64,000 nucleotides of DNA, taken from assembly GCA_019057775.1 (NCBI GenBank), contig JAHLWT010000207.1:15344-79343 (forward strand), in the 5' to 3' direction. Below, one piece after another: positions 8,458-18,299 of this stretch. The number at the start of each line of letters is the position of its first letter. Position 1 is the stretch's first letter. The notes below the pieces were generated by a model. That model was not told the DNA's origin, ran no database searches, and saw nothing but the letters and a program-made list of their open reading frames with translations. The position numbers and the translations under genes are program-made. The stretch comes from Promethearchaeota archaeon. GTDB lineage: Archaea > Asgardarchaeota > Lokiarchaeia > Sigynarchaeales > SOKP01.

Positions 8458-11316
8458 ATGTCATCAGTAAAGCCAAGCGTAGGATATTATCACGAGACGA
8501 TTAAAGAATTAATCAAAACCTTTGAAACTGATCCTGACATTGGTTTAGTTGATGATGTAGTTCAAAATAGATTAGAGGAGTATGGTGTTAATGAACTACC
8601 AAAGGTCTCTAAGAGTATTATTCGAATCTATATATATCCTCTCTTTAACTTCTTAATAATGATCTTACTTATAACAGGAGTTATAATTGTGATTTTGGGG
8701 AAAGGGGATACCCAAATTATTACTTTTACTGTCGTTATTATAAATTCAATAACTGCGATAATTCAACAGTTTAGAGCCCAAAAAGCATTAGAGTCTCTAA
8801 GAGAAATCTCCGCTTTAAAAACAACAGTAATCCGCAATGGAAAAGAATTTGAGATTGCAGCGAGAGATTTGATTCCAGGAGATATTGTTCTATTAAACCA
8901 AGGAGATAAAGTCCCGGCTGATGGAAGAATTATTGAGCAGATGAATTTGAGTGTTGACGAAGCACCCCTTACTGGAGAAAGCGAACCCGTTGATAAAATT
9001 ACTGATGCTTTAGAGAAAAAAGAAATAAACATACAAGGTCAAGCCAATATGGTGTTTATGGGAACCCATATTCAAACGGGAAGAGCTAAGGAGCTAATAA
9101 CTGGAACCGGTGTTAACACCGAAATTGGAAAGATTTCTCAGACGTTAAATGAAATGGGTAGTATAGAAGATATCCCTCTAACTCGGAAGTTAAATCGCTT
9201 AGGATATATTCTTGGAATTATTGTAATAATAAATCTTATAATACTTATCATTTTCAAGCTTGCTATCCTAAATATTCAAGGGAATTTTGTACAAAATGAA
9301 ATAATTGAAGCCATTTCGAATTCTATAATAAGAGCAATGAATATAATTCCCATTAATCTACCACTTCTAAGCACATTAGTCCTTATTACAGGTGTGTTAA
9401 ATATGGCTCAAATGGGGGTAATTATAAAGAATTTATCTGCCATTGAATCACTCGGGCGTGTCTCTGTTATTGCTTCAGATAAAACTGGAACAATCACTAA
9501 AAACGAGATGACTGTTGAAAAATTTTGGATAAGCGAACAAGAATATGATGTAACTGGCTCCGGATATGACGCAGAGGGACTTATTCTTAAAGAAGGCTTG
9601 CCAGTTGAATTGAACGAGAACAAAACGTTCTTAAAATTCATAAACTCAATTGTAATCAATAATAATGCAAAACTCACATATGAAGACGTAAAAGTAAAAT
9701 TAAAAGATATAAAAGAAAAAGCAGTTAGAAGAGCACTTGGTTCACCCACTGAAGCTGCATTATTAGTCTTAACAGAAAAAACCGGATTATATCCTTATGA
9801 TATAAAGAAAAGTTTCGAAATATTAAAAGAATTTTCCTTTAGTTCAGAAGTTAAAAGGATGACAACAGTATGTAAAACTCATGATGATAACCCTAAGATT
9901 TACGTTTTTTCAAAGGGAGCACCAGAAAGAATGCTAGAGATATCGTCTCAAATAGAAATAAACGGAACTATGAAAAATCTCGACAAGAATTATAAAAGTA
10001 TGTTATTAGATAAGATTAATGAACGAGCTATTCAGGGATTTAGAATTTTAGCAGTTGCGTATAAAACTGTCCTTAAAAGTGATGAATTAGAGAGGAAAAA
10101 TATGGAGAAGGGATTGAATTTCTTAGGTTTTGTATCTATAATGGATCCTTCTCGACCGGGAGTTAAAGAATCTATTGAAAAATGTCGAACAGGTGGTGTT
10201 AAAGTGGTAATGGTGACTGGAGACCATCCTGCTACTGCTAAAACTATTGCCTCCGATATGGGCATTTATAGAGAGGGAGATTTAGTCTTTACAGGAGATA
10301 ATTTAAAAGATTTACCCTTATCAGAATTTAATAAAACTACCGTATTTGCTCGTGTAGAGCCAACCGATAAAGAAATTATCGTAGAAAATTATCAAAAACA
10401 AGGATTAATATGTGCTATGACAGGAGACGGTATAAATGACGCTCCCGCATTAAAGTTGGCCAATGCCGGAATTGCGATGGGTATAACTGGCACCGATCTT
10501 GCAAAAGAAACGTCTGATATGGTCATTACAGATGATAACTTTTCCTCAATACAACAGGGAGTGAAAACAGGGAGAGGAATTTTCTCAAAAATCCGAACGA
10601 TAATTTTCTTCTTTATATGTACAAATATAATGGAAGGTGTTCTATATTTTACGTTTGAAATCTTAGAATCTTTCATAGGATTTACCTTATTTGCTTCAAA
10701 TTGGCAACATATCTATATTTTCGGAATAATGCATTCTTTACCTTCATTGGCGCTTGTTGTTGATACTCATCCTAAAGATGTTATGAAAGAACCCCCAAAA
10801 AATGAAGAACAATTACTAAATAGAAATCTGTGGATTTTATTACTAATACAAGCATTTCTAGGGGGATTAGGGATATTTCTCGCTTTAACACTTACACTCA
10901 ATGGGACAGTCCCATTAAATATGTGGAATACCAATCCATCGTTAAGTTATATTCCTCTAGGATCAACTCAAATAGATTTAGTACATATGAAAGCAAGAAC
11001 AATGTTTATTACTACAATATATATTTTTGAAGCTTTTTTCATTTGGACATTTCGTCGCCCCAATAAATCTGCCTATAAAAGCCTTAAGGAAGAAATGTGT
11101 TTAACTCTTTTATTCATATGTTTATTTGCATTAGGTATCCACGTTCTAATAGTTCTGTTTTCTTTCTCAGTAAATTCCACAATAACGGGATTAGAGTTAA
11201 ATTTTATGTTCCTTAGTATTGAGGATTGGTTAATATGCATCGGTCTAGCCATGCCGGGAATACTAGGAGTCGAACTTGTAAAATTTTTCGCCAGAAGAAG
11301 AAAGATCTTTTTTTAA
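8458..11316 (+). CDS. P-type cation-transporting ATPase, P2-like, first of two
   Basis: 952 residues with the full P-type ATPase plan: N-terminal cation-ATPase domain, actuator loop with TGES (about 172), phosphorylation site DKTGT at Asp341, nucleotide domain with SKGAPE, then TGDHPATA, TGDGINDAPAL and a C-terminal bundle. It uses ATP to move a cation across the cytoplasmic membrane. The ion-site residues are unusual. Helix M4 reads P-I-N-L-P (298-302) where Ca2+ pumps have PEGLP. In M6, His759 stands where Ca2+ pumps have the Asp of TDGLP. M5 keeps Asn723 and Glu726. The ion is therefore unknown. The ATG follows an AT-rich promoter without a clear ribosome site. A paralogue follows 267 bases later. 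Confidence 0.9.
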   Translation: MSSVKPSVGYYHETIKELIKTFETDPDIGLVDDVVQNRLEEYGVNELPKVSKSIIRIYIYPLFNFLIMILLITGVIIVILGKGDTQIITFTVVIINSITAIIQQFRAQKALESLREISALKTTVIRNGKEFEIAARDLIPGDIVLLNQGDKVPADGRIIEQMNLSVDEAPLTGESEPVDKITDALEKKEINIQGQANMVFMGTHIQTGRAKELITGTGVNTEIGKISQTLNEMGSIEDIPLTRKLNRLGYILGIIVIINLIILIIFKLAILNIQGNFVQNEIIEAISNSIIRAMNIIPINLPLLSTLVLITGVLNMAQMGVIIKNLSAIESLGRVSVIASDKTGTITKNEMTVEKFWISEQEYDVTGSGYDAEGLILKEGLPVELNENKTFLKFINSIVINNNAKLTYEDVKVKLKDIKEKAVRRALGSPTEAALLVLTEKTGLYPYDIKKSFEILKEFSFSSEVKRMTTVCKTHDDNPKIYVFSKGAPERMLEISSQIEINGTMKNLDKNYKSMLLDKINERAIQGFRILAVAYKTVLKSDELERKNMEKGLNFLGFVSIMDPSRPGVKESIEKCRTGGVKVVMVTGDHPATAKTIASDMGIYREGDLVFTGDNLKDLPLSEFNKTTVFARVEPTDKEIIVENYQKQGLICAMTGDGINDAPALKLANAGIAMGITGTDLAKETSDMVITDDNFSSIQQGVKTGRGIFSKIRTIIFFFICTNIMEGVLYFTFEILESFIGFTLFASNWQHIYIFGIMHSLPSLALVVDTHPKDVMKEPPKNEEQLLNRNLWILLLIQAFLGGLGIFLALTLTLNGTVPLNMWNTNPSLSYIPLGSTQIDLVHMKARTMFITTIYIFEAFFIWTFRRPNKSAYKSLKEEMCLTLLFICLFALGIHVLIVLFSFSVNSTITGLELNFMFLSIEDWLICIGLAMPGILGVELVKFFARRRKIFF

Positions 11317-11583
11317 TTAGATATATTCTTTCTTTTTCTAATTCATTTCCTTTTTTACCTTTTTACCAATTTATCTCCTTGGATCATTTTATGACCTTTT
11401 TTTCAAGCAAAGCATCTCAAGTTTTGAAAAAAAACTTATTAGAAATATTAACTTCATTTTTTTCCAATCAATAATTATGTTAAACTTAAAAACCATAATT
11501 ATTATAGTCTATTTATTAGATTGATAAGAATTTCAAATTTAAATATCAATAAATTAATTTATTAAAATTCGTGGGAAGTCACT

Positions 11584-14499
11584 ATGGAATCAATAGAGCA
11601 AAATTCTTATAACCTGGGATTAGACCAAATATATAAAAAACTTGATACTAATCCCATTAAGGGTCTAACTGAGCAAGAAGCTCAGATTAGATTAGAAAAA
11701 TATGGAACTAATGAAATTCCTAAGGTATCTAAGGGATTTATTAAGATTTATTTGGCACCATTGTTTAATTGGCTAATTGTTATTTACCTAATTGGTGCAT
11801 TAATATTATTTATAGTAGGTTTGTTTAGTGAGGAGGGTAATATGTTGATGATTGCCCTTACTTTAGGAATAGTTGCTCTGAATTGTATAGTAGCTATTGT
11901 TCAACAATATAGAGCAACGAAAAAATTAAAAGCATTAAGAGAATTATCCGCACCAACATCTACCATGATTAGAGAAGGTCAAAAAAAAGATATTCCCACA
12001 AAAGAAATTGTAATTGGAGATCTTTTAGTTTTAAACCAAGGTGACAAAATTCCTGCTGATGCAAGAATAATTGAGTCTTTTAATTTGGAGGCAAATGAAG
12101 CTTCTTTAACAGGGGAAAGTGAACCCGTAAAAAAATTAGAACAAGGTGTTGCATTAAATGAAGAGGAGGCTTCTATTGGGGATCGTAAAAACATGGTGTT
12201 TTATGGGACTTATATTACAACCGGAACTGGTAAATCTATTGTAGTGGATACCGGGGGGGATACTGAAATTGGTAAGATTTCTCATGGGTTAGAAGAAGCA
12301 GGTACAAGTGAGATTCCTATTCGGGAAAAAATGAACAATTTTGGGAAATGGTTAGGATTAATGGTATTCGCAATGTGGGGAATTATTTTAATCTTACTTG
12401 TTGCTGTTAGAGGTTTAGCAGCAATTGAAGCAGAACCAGGAGGTTTTAGTTCTGTTGTCATTGAAAGCTTAAATGCTGCACTAGATTTAATGCCTATCAA
12501 TATTCCATTACTTACAACAATCATTTTGGTTACTGGTGTTTTAGCTATGGCACATCATGGAGTTATTATAAGAAATCTAGCCTCTGTTGATAGTTTAGGG
12601 CGGGTGAGTGTAGTTTGTTCTGATAAAACGGGCACTTTAACTAAAAATCAGATGTCTGTTGAACATGTATGGACAAACGGTTCAGTTTATAAAGTAACCG
12701 GCTCAGGATATGATCCCGATGGAGAGATAATATTAGTAGATGATCAAAAAAATCTTAAATTTGTTAAACATATCGATAATTTTCCACAGCTAAAACTACT
12801 TTTAACTGCGGGATTCTTGAATAATAATTCAGCTCTCATAAAAAATGAAATAAAAACAGCAAAAAAAATTATTTATAACTGGAACGTAGTCGGTTCTCCA
12901 ACAGAAGGAGCTTTAATGGTTTTATACCAAAAAGGAATGGGAGATATTGTACTTGATGATTATGATCAAATAACAGAATATCCTTTTGATTCTACTTTGA
13001 AAAGAATGACAAAGCTTTATAAAAAAAATGGAGATTTTTATTCTTACACGAAAGGTGCCAGTGAAATTTTAATTCCTCTCTGTACGAAAATAATATATAA
13101 TGATAAAGAAATCCTATTTACAGACGAAATCAGGAAAAAAGTTAGTGAAATTGTTGATCTGTATGCTCATCAAGGTTATAGGATACTGAGTTTGAGTTAT
13201 AAAAAAATGAATGAAAAACCACCGGAAGGAGACAGTGGAAGGAAATATAGTGAATCAGAGATGACTTATATTGGATTTGTTACAATCCTTGATCCTCCTC
13301 GAGATGGAGTGAAGGAATCAGTTATCCAATGCCATGAAGCAGGAGTAGATGTAATAATGATAACAGGTGATGCTCCTACAACTGCTAGAGCGATTGCCTC
13401 ACAAATTTCTATTGTACAAGATGAGAAAGACCTAGCGCTTCAAGGTAAATATGTAAAAGATATCGAATCGTTTGAAGAATTAAGAAAAATCAAAGTATTT
13501 GCTAGGGTTTCTCCGGAGCATAAGCAAGATATTGTTGAAAAATATCAAAAGGAAAAAAAGGTGGTTGCGATGACGGGGGACGGTGTGAATGACGCTTTAG
13601 CTTTGAATATGGCAGATGCAGGAGTTGCTATGGGTATAGCTGGTACCGATGTAGCTAAGGAAGCTTCTGATATGGTAATTTCTGATGATTCTTTCAATTC
13701 AATAGTAACTGGAATTCATCATGGGAGAGGTATTTTCGCAAAAATTCGAGCTGTAGTATTTTTCTATATTTGTATTAATGTATTTGAAGGAATTGTACAA
13801 TTTATTTTAGCTATTATTTTTGGATTGCCCTATTTCTTGGATGAAGCATTCTATCTACAATGGATCTTCTTAAGTATTACACTACACATGTTCCCTGGTT
13901 TAATTTTAACTTTCGATATGACTTCTAAAGATGTCATGAAGGAGAAACCACGAGATGAAGAAGAAATACTCTCAAAAAATATCATCGTTCTACTAGTAAT
14001 ATTTGGGATTTTACTTGCTATAAGCATGGTGATTGTTTATTTCGTTAGTTATAGTGGAATATATCCTGTTTTTGCAGAAAATTGGAATTTCGGGGATCTT
14101 AACCACACTTACTTATATACTCTGGAAAATGCTGATCTAAATCCCCTCGGCGTTAGTTTAACCGAAGCTAAAACTTTAACGATGTTAATGGTGACTCTAT
14201 TCTTTTGTGAATCTTTCTTAATATTCCAAATCAGACGGCCTAACAAATCCTTAATTAAAAGTGTGCGTGAAGACAGCAACAAACGTATGTATTTAATAAT
14301 CGGTTTGTTATTTGCTCTATTCATGATGTTGATGTATATCCCAGGTGTTCAGGTTGGTTTAGCATCATCAGGTATTAACTTTATGTTCATGTATTTAACT
14401 GGTTTTGATTGGTTAGTGTGCTTTTTAATATCTTTAATTTGCATAATCTCCTTTGAAATTGTTAAGTTTGCTGCTCGTAGAAAGGATATAACTTTCTAG
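11584..14499 (+). CDS. P-type cation-transporting ATPase, P2-like, second of two
   Basis: 971 residues, paralogous along its whole length with the 8458 gene. Motifs: TGESEPV, SDKTGTLTKNQM with Asp347 as phospho-acceptor, YTKGASE, ITGDAPTTA, TGDGVNDALALN. It shares the same atypical ion site: P-I-N-I-P in M4 (304-308) and His768 in M6 in place of the Ca2+-pump Asp, while M5 keeps Asn732 and Glu735. The GDGVND motif is followed by LAL instead of the usual PAL. The conserved substitutions in both copies imply a shared, non-Ca2+ specificity (inference). The gene has its own upstream AT-rich region and is followed by a T-rich terminator, so it is probably transcribed separately. Confidence 0.9.
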   Translation: MESIEQNSYNLGLDQIYKKLDTNPIKGLTEQEAQIRLEKYGTNEIPKVSKGFIKIYLAPLFNWLIVIYLIGALILFIVGLFSEEGNMLMIALTLGIVALNCIVAIVQQYRATKKLKALRELSAPTSTMIREGQKKDIPTKEIVIGDLLVLNQGDKIPADARIIESFNLEANEASLTGESEPVKKLEQGVALNEEEASIGDRKNMVFYGTYITTGTGKSIVVDTGGDTEIGKISHGLEEAGTSEIPIREKMNNFGKWLGLMVFAMWGIILILLVAVRGLAAIEAEPGGFSSVVIESLNAALDLMPINIPLLTTIILVTGVLAMAHHGVIIRNLASVDSLGRVSVVCSDKTGTLTKNQMSVEHVWTNGSVYKVTGSGYDPDGEIILVDDQKNLKFVKHIDNFPQLKLLLTAGFLNNNSALIKNEIKTAKKIIYNWNVVGSPTEGALMVLYQKGMGDIVLDDYDQITEYPFDSTLKRMTKLYKKNGDFYSYTKGASEILIPLCTKIIYNDKEILFTDEIRKKVSEIVDLYAHQGYRILSLSYKKMNEKPPEGDSGRKYSESEMTYIGFVTILDPPRDGVKESVIQCHEAGVDVIMITGDAPTTARAIASQISIVQDEKDLALQGKYVKDIESFEELRKIKVFARVSPEHKQDIVEKYQKEKKVVAMTGDGVNDALALNMADAGVAMGIAGTDVAKEASDMVISDDSFNSIVTGIHHGRGIFAKIRAVVFFYICINVFEGIVQFILAIIFGLPYFLDEAFYLQWIFLSITLHMFPGLILTFDMTSKDVMKEKPRDEEEILSKNIIVLLVIFGILLAISMVIVYFVSYSGIYPVFAENWNFGDLNHTYLYTLENADLNPLGVSLTEAKTLTMLMVTLFFCESFLIFQIRRPNKSLIKSVREDSNKRMYLIIGLLFALFMMLMYIPGVQVGLASSGINFMFMYLTGFDWLVCFLISLICIISFEIVKFAARRKDITF

Positions 14500-14504
14500 C
14501 TTCG

Positions 14505-14520
14505 ATTTTTCTTTTTTTTA
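14505..14520 (+). terminator. T-rich terminator after the second ATPase
   Basis: Two T-runs (ATTTTTC followed by TTTTTTTTA) start six bases after the ATPase stop codon. Confidence 0.4.
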
Positions 14521-14577
14521 TTCGTTTAACTCAAAAAAATAAATAATTTTTTATTTCGAAATTGATTCTTTTCTTCT

Positions 14578-15126
14578 ATGTTAAGAGGAAAGAGAATAAG
14601 TTTAACCCCCATTAAAAGAGAATATATTGAATCCTTTCTCAGATGGTTCAACGATCCAGAAATTACCCAATACTTATTAATGTATCGACCACTCACTCAG
14701 ATGGAAGAAGAAGACTGGCTTGAAAACCTAAAAAATAGGCAAGATACAATTTCTTTCTCAATTGTGGCCTCAAATGATGATAATTCAGAGATCCTTATTG
14801 GTAATTGTGGAATACATAATATCAATTGGAAAAATAGGGTAGGAGAGGCAGGGATAACAATCGGAGAAAAACAATATCACAATAAAGGATTTGGAACTGA
14901 AGCGATGGAATTATTATTAGACTATGGGTTCAACACTGTAAATCTCAACAGAATTGAATTGTTTGTATATGAATATAATACTAGAGCCATTAATTTGTAT
15001 AAAAAATTAGGATTCACGGAAGAAGGACGGAAACGACAATTCATGTGGAACAAGGGTAAATATCACGATGCAATAATGATGGGTATGTTAGCAGAAGAAT
15101 GGAGAAGAAGGAATAACTCTATTTAA
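14578..15126 (+). CDS. GNAT-family N-acetyltransferase, RimJ/RimL-like
   Basis: 182 residues, close to the usual length of RimJ/RimL-type enzymes, which move an acetyl group from acetyl-CoA to an amino group. Family features: an opening GKRISLTPIKREYIESFLRW, the acceptor strand IGNCGIHNINWKNRVGEAGI, and the acetyl-CoA loop at about 100-108 (QYHNKGFGTEA). The C-terminal NLYKKLGFTEEGRKRQFMW is followed by the usual DAIMMGMLAEEW end. The substrate is unknown. The ATG sits about 80 bases after the ATPase stop. Confidence 0.88.
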   Translation: MLRGKRISLTPIKREYIESFLRWFNDPEITQYLLMYRPLTQMEEEDWLENLKNRQDTISFSIVASNDDNSEILIGNCGIHNINWKNRVGEAGITIGEKQYHNKGFGTEAMELLLDYGFNTVNLNRIELFVYEYNTRAINLYKKLGFTEEGRKRQFMWNKGKYHDAIMMGMLAEEWRRRNNSI

Positions 15127-15218
15127 AATGGTCATGACTTTTTTCATATAAATTAATTTTTAAAATATTCAATATTCCAATCACCAATAAAAAATAAACA
15201 TAAATAAAAGGTGTTATA

Positions 15219-16550
15219 ATGAGCAAATCAATAGTATCTGTTGTAAAGTATGAAAAACCATTAGAATCAGTTCGCAAACTAGTGGATTTAATTAATTTAT
15301 TTGATGAAATTCCTAAGACTGCAAAAGTTTTTATCAAACCTAATATAGTCTATTGGAATGCTGTTACCAATTTTCCTAAATGGGGGGTTATAACTAGCTC
15401 CCGTATTATTGAAGATGTCGTCGTTTTGCTTAAAGAACGTGGGATCGATGATATAATTATTGGAGAAGGTATAGTAACGGCAGATGTGAAAGATACTGAA
15501 ACGGCAGCAGATGCATTTGAAAAGCTAGGGTATAATCTTCTTAAGGAACGGTATGGAGTAAAACCGATCAATACCTTTACACGTCCCTTTGAGAAGATAG
15601 ATTTAGGTACCGGTTTTAATGTCAATTTTAATTCTGATGCTTTAGCAGCTGATGTCGTAATTGATATACCTGTATTAAAAACTCATTCACAAGCCGTTGT
15701 TACGCTAGGATTTAAAAATTTGAAAGGTCTAATCAACTATGCTTCTCGTAAAAAATTTCATAGTGATGATCCAGTAAAAGATTTACATCACAATGTTGCT
15801 CAACTACCTAATAAACTAAAAAAAGTATTGACAATTATTGATGGAATCTATACTCTTGAACGAGGACCTGCCATTGATGGAAAAGCTCATAGAAAAAACA
15901 TTCTCATTGCTTCCTCTGATATCCTATCAGCAGATATGGTTGGAGCTAAACTACTAGGTATTGAACCAACTGATGTACCTCACTTAGTACAAGCAGCAAA
16001 AGATAGAGAAAGACCTATGGATTTATCAGATGTTGAAATTGTTGGTGAAAAGATTGATAATTTAGCATCCCATCATGAATGGGATTTTATTTATAATGAT
16101 GCAGGAGATCTTCCCCTTCCTTTTATGAGAATTGGAGTAAAGGGATTAAAATATCATAAATATGATAGTACTTTATGCACGTATTGCTCAGGAATTAATG
16201 GAACTTTATTAATGATCATCAAAGGTGCATGGCAATCGAGGAAGGGTAAACCATTTGACAATGTGGAATTCTTAAATGGGAAACTAATGGAACCAACCCC
16301 TGGAATGGATAAAACAATTCTAATTGGTCAATGTCAATATAATAAAAACAAAGATCACCCCAATATAAAGGAAATGATTCCAATTAGGGGATGCCCTCCT
16401 TCGATAGATGATGTGAGAAATGCGTTTAGCCAGATAGGTATTGAACTTCCATCTACGATGTTTGAGAATATAAACAAGGGTGCTGGATTTCTCATGGCGA
16501 AATATAAAGGGAGACCCGAGTTTGAGGAGTCTTTCTTTCAAATAAAATAA
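15219..16550 (+). CDS. DUF362 domain protein, copy 1
   Basis: 443 residues. DUF362 hallmarks are visible: VFIKPNIVYWN near residue 30, GVITSSRIIEDVVVLLKERG, IIGEGI, PVLKTHSQAVVTLGFKNLKG near 155-175, and an aspartate-containing end SADMVGAKLLGIEP. A C-terminal extension contains CTYCSGING and later GQCQYNK and IRGCPPS, four Cys that could bind metal. DUF362 proteins are of unknown biochemical role; some carry ferredoxin domains, this one does not. The start is fixed by GGTG (15210-15213) five bases before the ATG. A paralogue lies at 18300 with a 40-base identical stretch at the start. Confidence 0.85.
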   Translation: MSKSIVSVVKYEKPLESVRKLVDLINLFDEIPKTAKVFIKPNIVYWNAVTNFPKWGVITSSRIIEDVVVLLKERGIDDIIIGEGIVTADVKDTETAADAFEKLGYNLLKERYGVKPINTFTRPFEKIDLGTGFNVNFNSDALAADVVIDIPVLKTHSQAVVTLGFKNLKGLINYASRKKFHSDDPVKDLHHNVAQLPNKLKKVLTIIDGIYTLERGPAIDGKAHRKNILIASSDILSADMVGAKLLGIEPTDVPHLVQAAKDRERPMDLSDVEIVGEKIDNLASHHEWDFIYNDAGDLPLPFMRIGVKGLKYHKYDSTLCTYCSGINGTLLMIIKGAWQSRKGKPFDNVEFLNGKLMEPTPGMDKTILIGQCQYNKNKDHPNIKEMIPIRGCPPSIDDVRNAFSQIGIELPSTMFENINKGAGFLMAKYKGRPEFEESFFQIK

Positions 16551-16754
16551 CTTTTTTCTTTTTGAGTAATTTTTTCTTTTTCGTGGTTCAAGTTTTTCAA
16601 CCATAATTTTATTTGAAAGAAACGTTAACAAATTTTTATTCCAACCTTTCAACATTAACAATTTCAAGTTAAACCTAATTTTCTCCAAAGATATTAAAAT
16701 AATTATTTTTATTACTTAAATTAGTTTTATCAAATCTATTTAAATTCACAAAAA

Positions 16755-18056
16755 ATGATTACTAAAGAAAAAATTATTTCTTTTATCAAGCAAGAATTTG
16801 TTTTGAATACTAGTGACTCAAATTATACTAGAAAATCTAAATTTCTAAATATTCTTCTATCTATATGTGGATTTGTTTCATGTATTGTGTTCCTAATTCC
16901 TCCAATTTTTGCTATCTTTGAAATTCCTTTTGGTTTTGAAGTAAGAATTAATAAAATTTATACAGGAAGCCTAATCTTGTTAGTTTGTATAATTATTATA
17001 CTTTTAATCAAAAAATTTGTATCAAAACAATTTGCAAACATTTCATTCATAATTCTCGTGACTTTACTTATATTTATGATGAGTGATCCTGTATTAATAG
17101 CATCAGGTATGCTTATATTTTGGTATTTTCTTCCTATCTTACTATCGAGCTTATTATTTCGTTCAATCTGGAGTATAGTGACAACTATTGTAATTTTTAT
17201 AATTATACCCTTAAATTATTTAACGTTTGGTCAATTTCCAGATTCAATCGATTTAATAGGTCTTATTATATTTTCCAGTATTAGTTTATTTTCTTCACGA
17301 ATCTTGGAAAATTCTTTGACACATTCTCAGAGTGCAGAAAAAGACATTAGAGAAACGTATAACAGAGTTGAATTATATAAAGATCTATTTTCACACGATG
17401 TCAGTAATATCTTTCAAAATATACAATCGTTTATTGATTTATGTATGTTTTTTATTAATGACCCTCATAAAATAGAAAATTTTAAAGATTTAATAAAGCT
17501 TGCAAATCAACAAATATATCGAGGGGGGAATTTAGTTTCAAATGTTAGAACTCTCTCTGAATTAGAGAAATCTAAACAACCATTAATAACCGAAGATGCC
17601 CTTTTAATTTTAAACCAAGCAATAGACAGTATTAAAACTAATTTTCAGGATATAGTTACAAATATAAAAATCGAATCTCAGGAAAAAAGTATTTATATAA
17701 AAAGCAATAACAAGCTAATTTTTCTTTTTGAAAATATTTTAAGAAATTCGATTGTTCATAATGAGAATCCAACTGTTAAAATTTTAATAATAATCTCTAA
17801 AGAATTTATTGACAAAACAAGATATATCAAATTTAAATTCATTGATAATGGGATTGGGATTCCTGATTCAATAAAGGATAAAATATTTATAAGAGGTTTT
17901 GAGAAAGATGATGATATTGGAGGGATTGGACTAGGTTTAACTTTAGTAAACAAAATTGTAGAAAATCTTGATGGTAAAATTAAAGTTAAAGATAAAATCG
18001 AAGGAGATTACCGCCAGGGATCTATTTTCACTATTCTTATCCCTACAATAGATTGA
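16755..18056 (+). CDS. Membrane-bound sensor histidine kinase
   Basis: 433 residues. Six hydrophobic segments occupy about residues 28-185, with no large external loop, so it probably senses within or at the membrane. A short coiled segment leads to the H-box SHDVSNIFQNIQSFIDLC (phospho-acceptor His near 215) and a HATPase domain. The N-box is ENILRNSIVHNE, G1 is DNGIGIPDS, and G2 is GIGLGLTLVNKIVENLDG. No response regulator is encoded nearby. It is flanked by the two DUF362 paralogues. The N-box differs from the canonical NAxKY version, as is common in archaeal kinases. Confidence 0.85.
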   Translation: MITKEKIISFIKQEFVLNTSDSNYTRKSKFLNILLSICGFVSCIVFLIPPIFAIFEIPFGFEVRINKIYTGSLILLVCIIIILLIKKFVSKQFANISFIILVTLLIFMMSDPVLIASGMLIFWYFLPILLSSLLFRSIWSIVTTIVIFIIIPLNYLTFGQFPDSIDLIGLIIFSSISLFSSRILENSLTHSQSAEKDIRETYNRVELYKDLFSHDVSNIFQNIQSFIDLCMFFINDPHKIENFKDLIKLANQQIYRGGNLVSNVRTLSELEKSKQPLITEDALLILNQAIDSIKTNFQDIVTNIKIESQEKSIYIKSNNKLIFLFENILRNSIVHNENPTVKILIIISKEFIDKTRYIKFKFIDNGIGIPDSIKDKIFIRGFEKDDDIGGIGLGLTLVNKIVENLDGKIKVKDKIEGDYRQGSIFTILIPTID

Positions 18057-18299
18057 ATTTTTAAATTTTCAATTCTATTCGGTGGTAAAATATTGAGATG
18101 GTTGATGTATAGTCATATTAATATTGGCAAATTTATTAGAATCGCAAATTTCAACCAACCATGTATATGTTCAGTAAATTATATGAAAAATTTATGTTTT
18201 GTTTTAAATCATATAGTTAAATCTCTGAGTAAATTAGTTTTTAAAATATTTAATACTCAAATCAGTATACAAAAATAATAAAAATAATAGTGAAAGAAA

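Noticed and set aside
11226..11474. Plus-strand ORF overlapping the end of the first ATPase
   Set aside because: Its first half is the ATPase in another frame and the rest is Phe/Ser/Leu-rich T-run DNA.
18093..18278. 61-codon ORF between histidine kinase and DUF362 copy 2
   Set aside because: No ribosome site, AT-run composition and no protein-like pattern.
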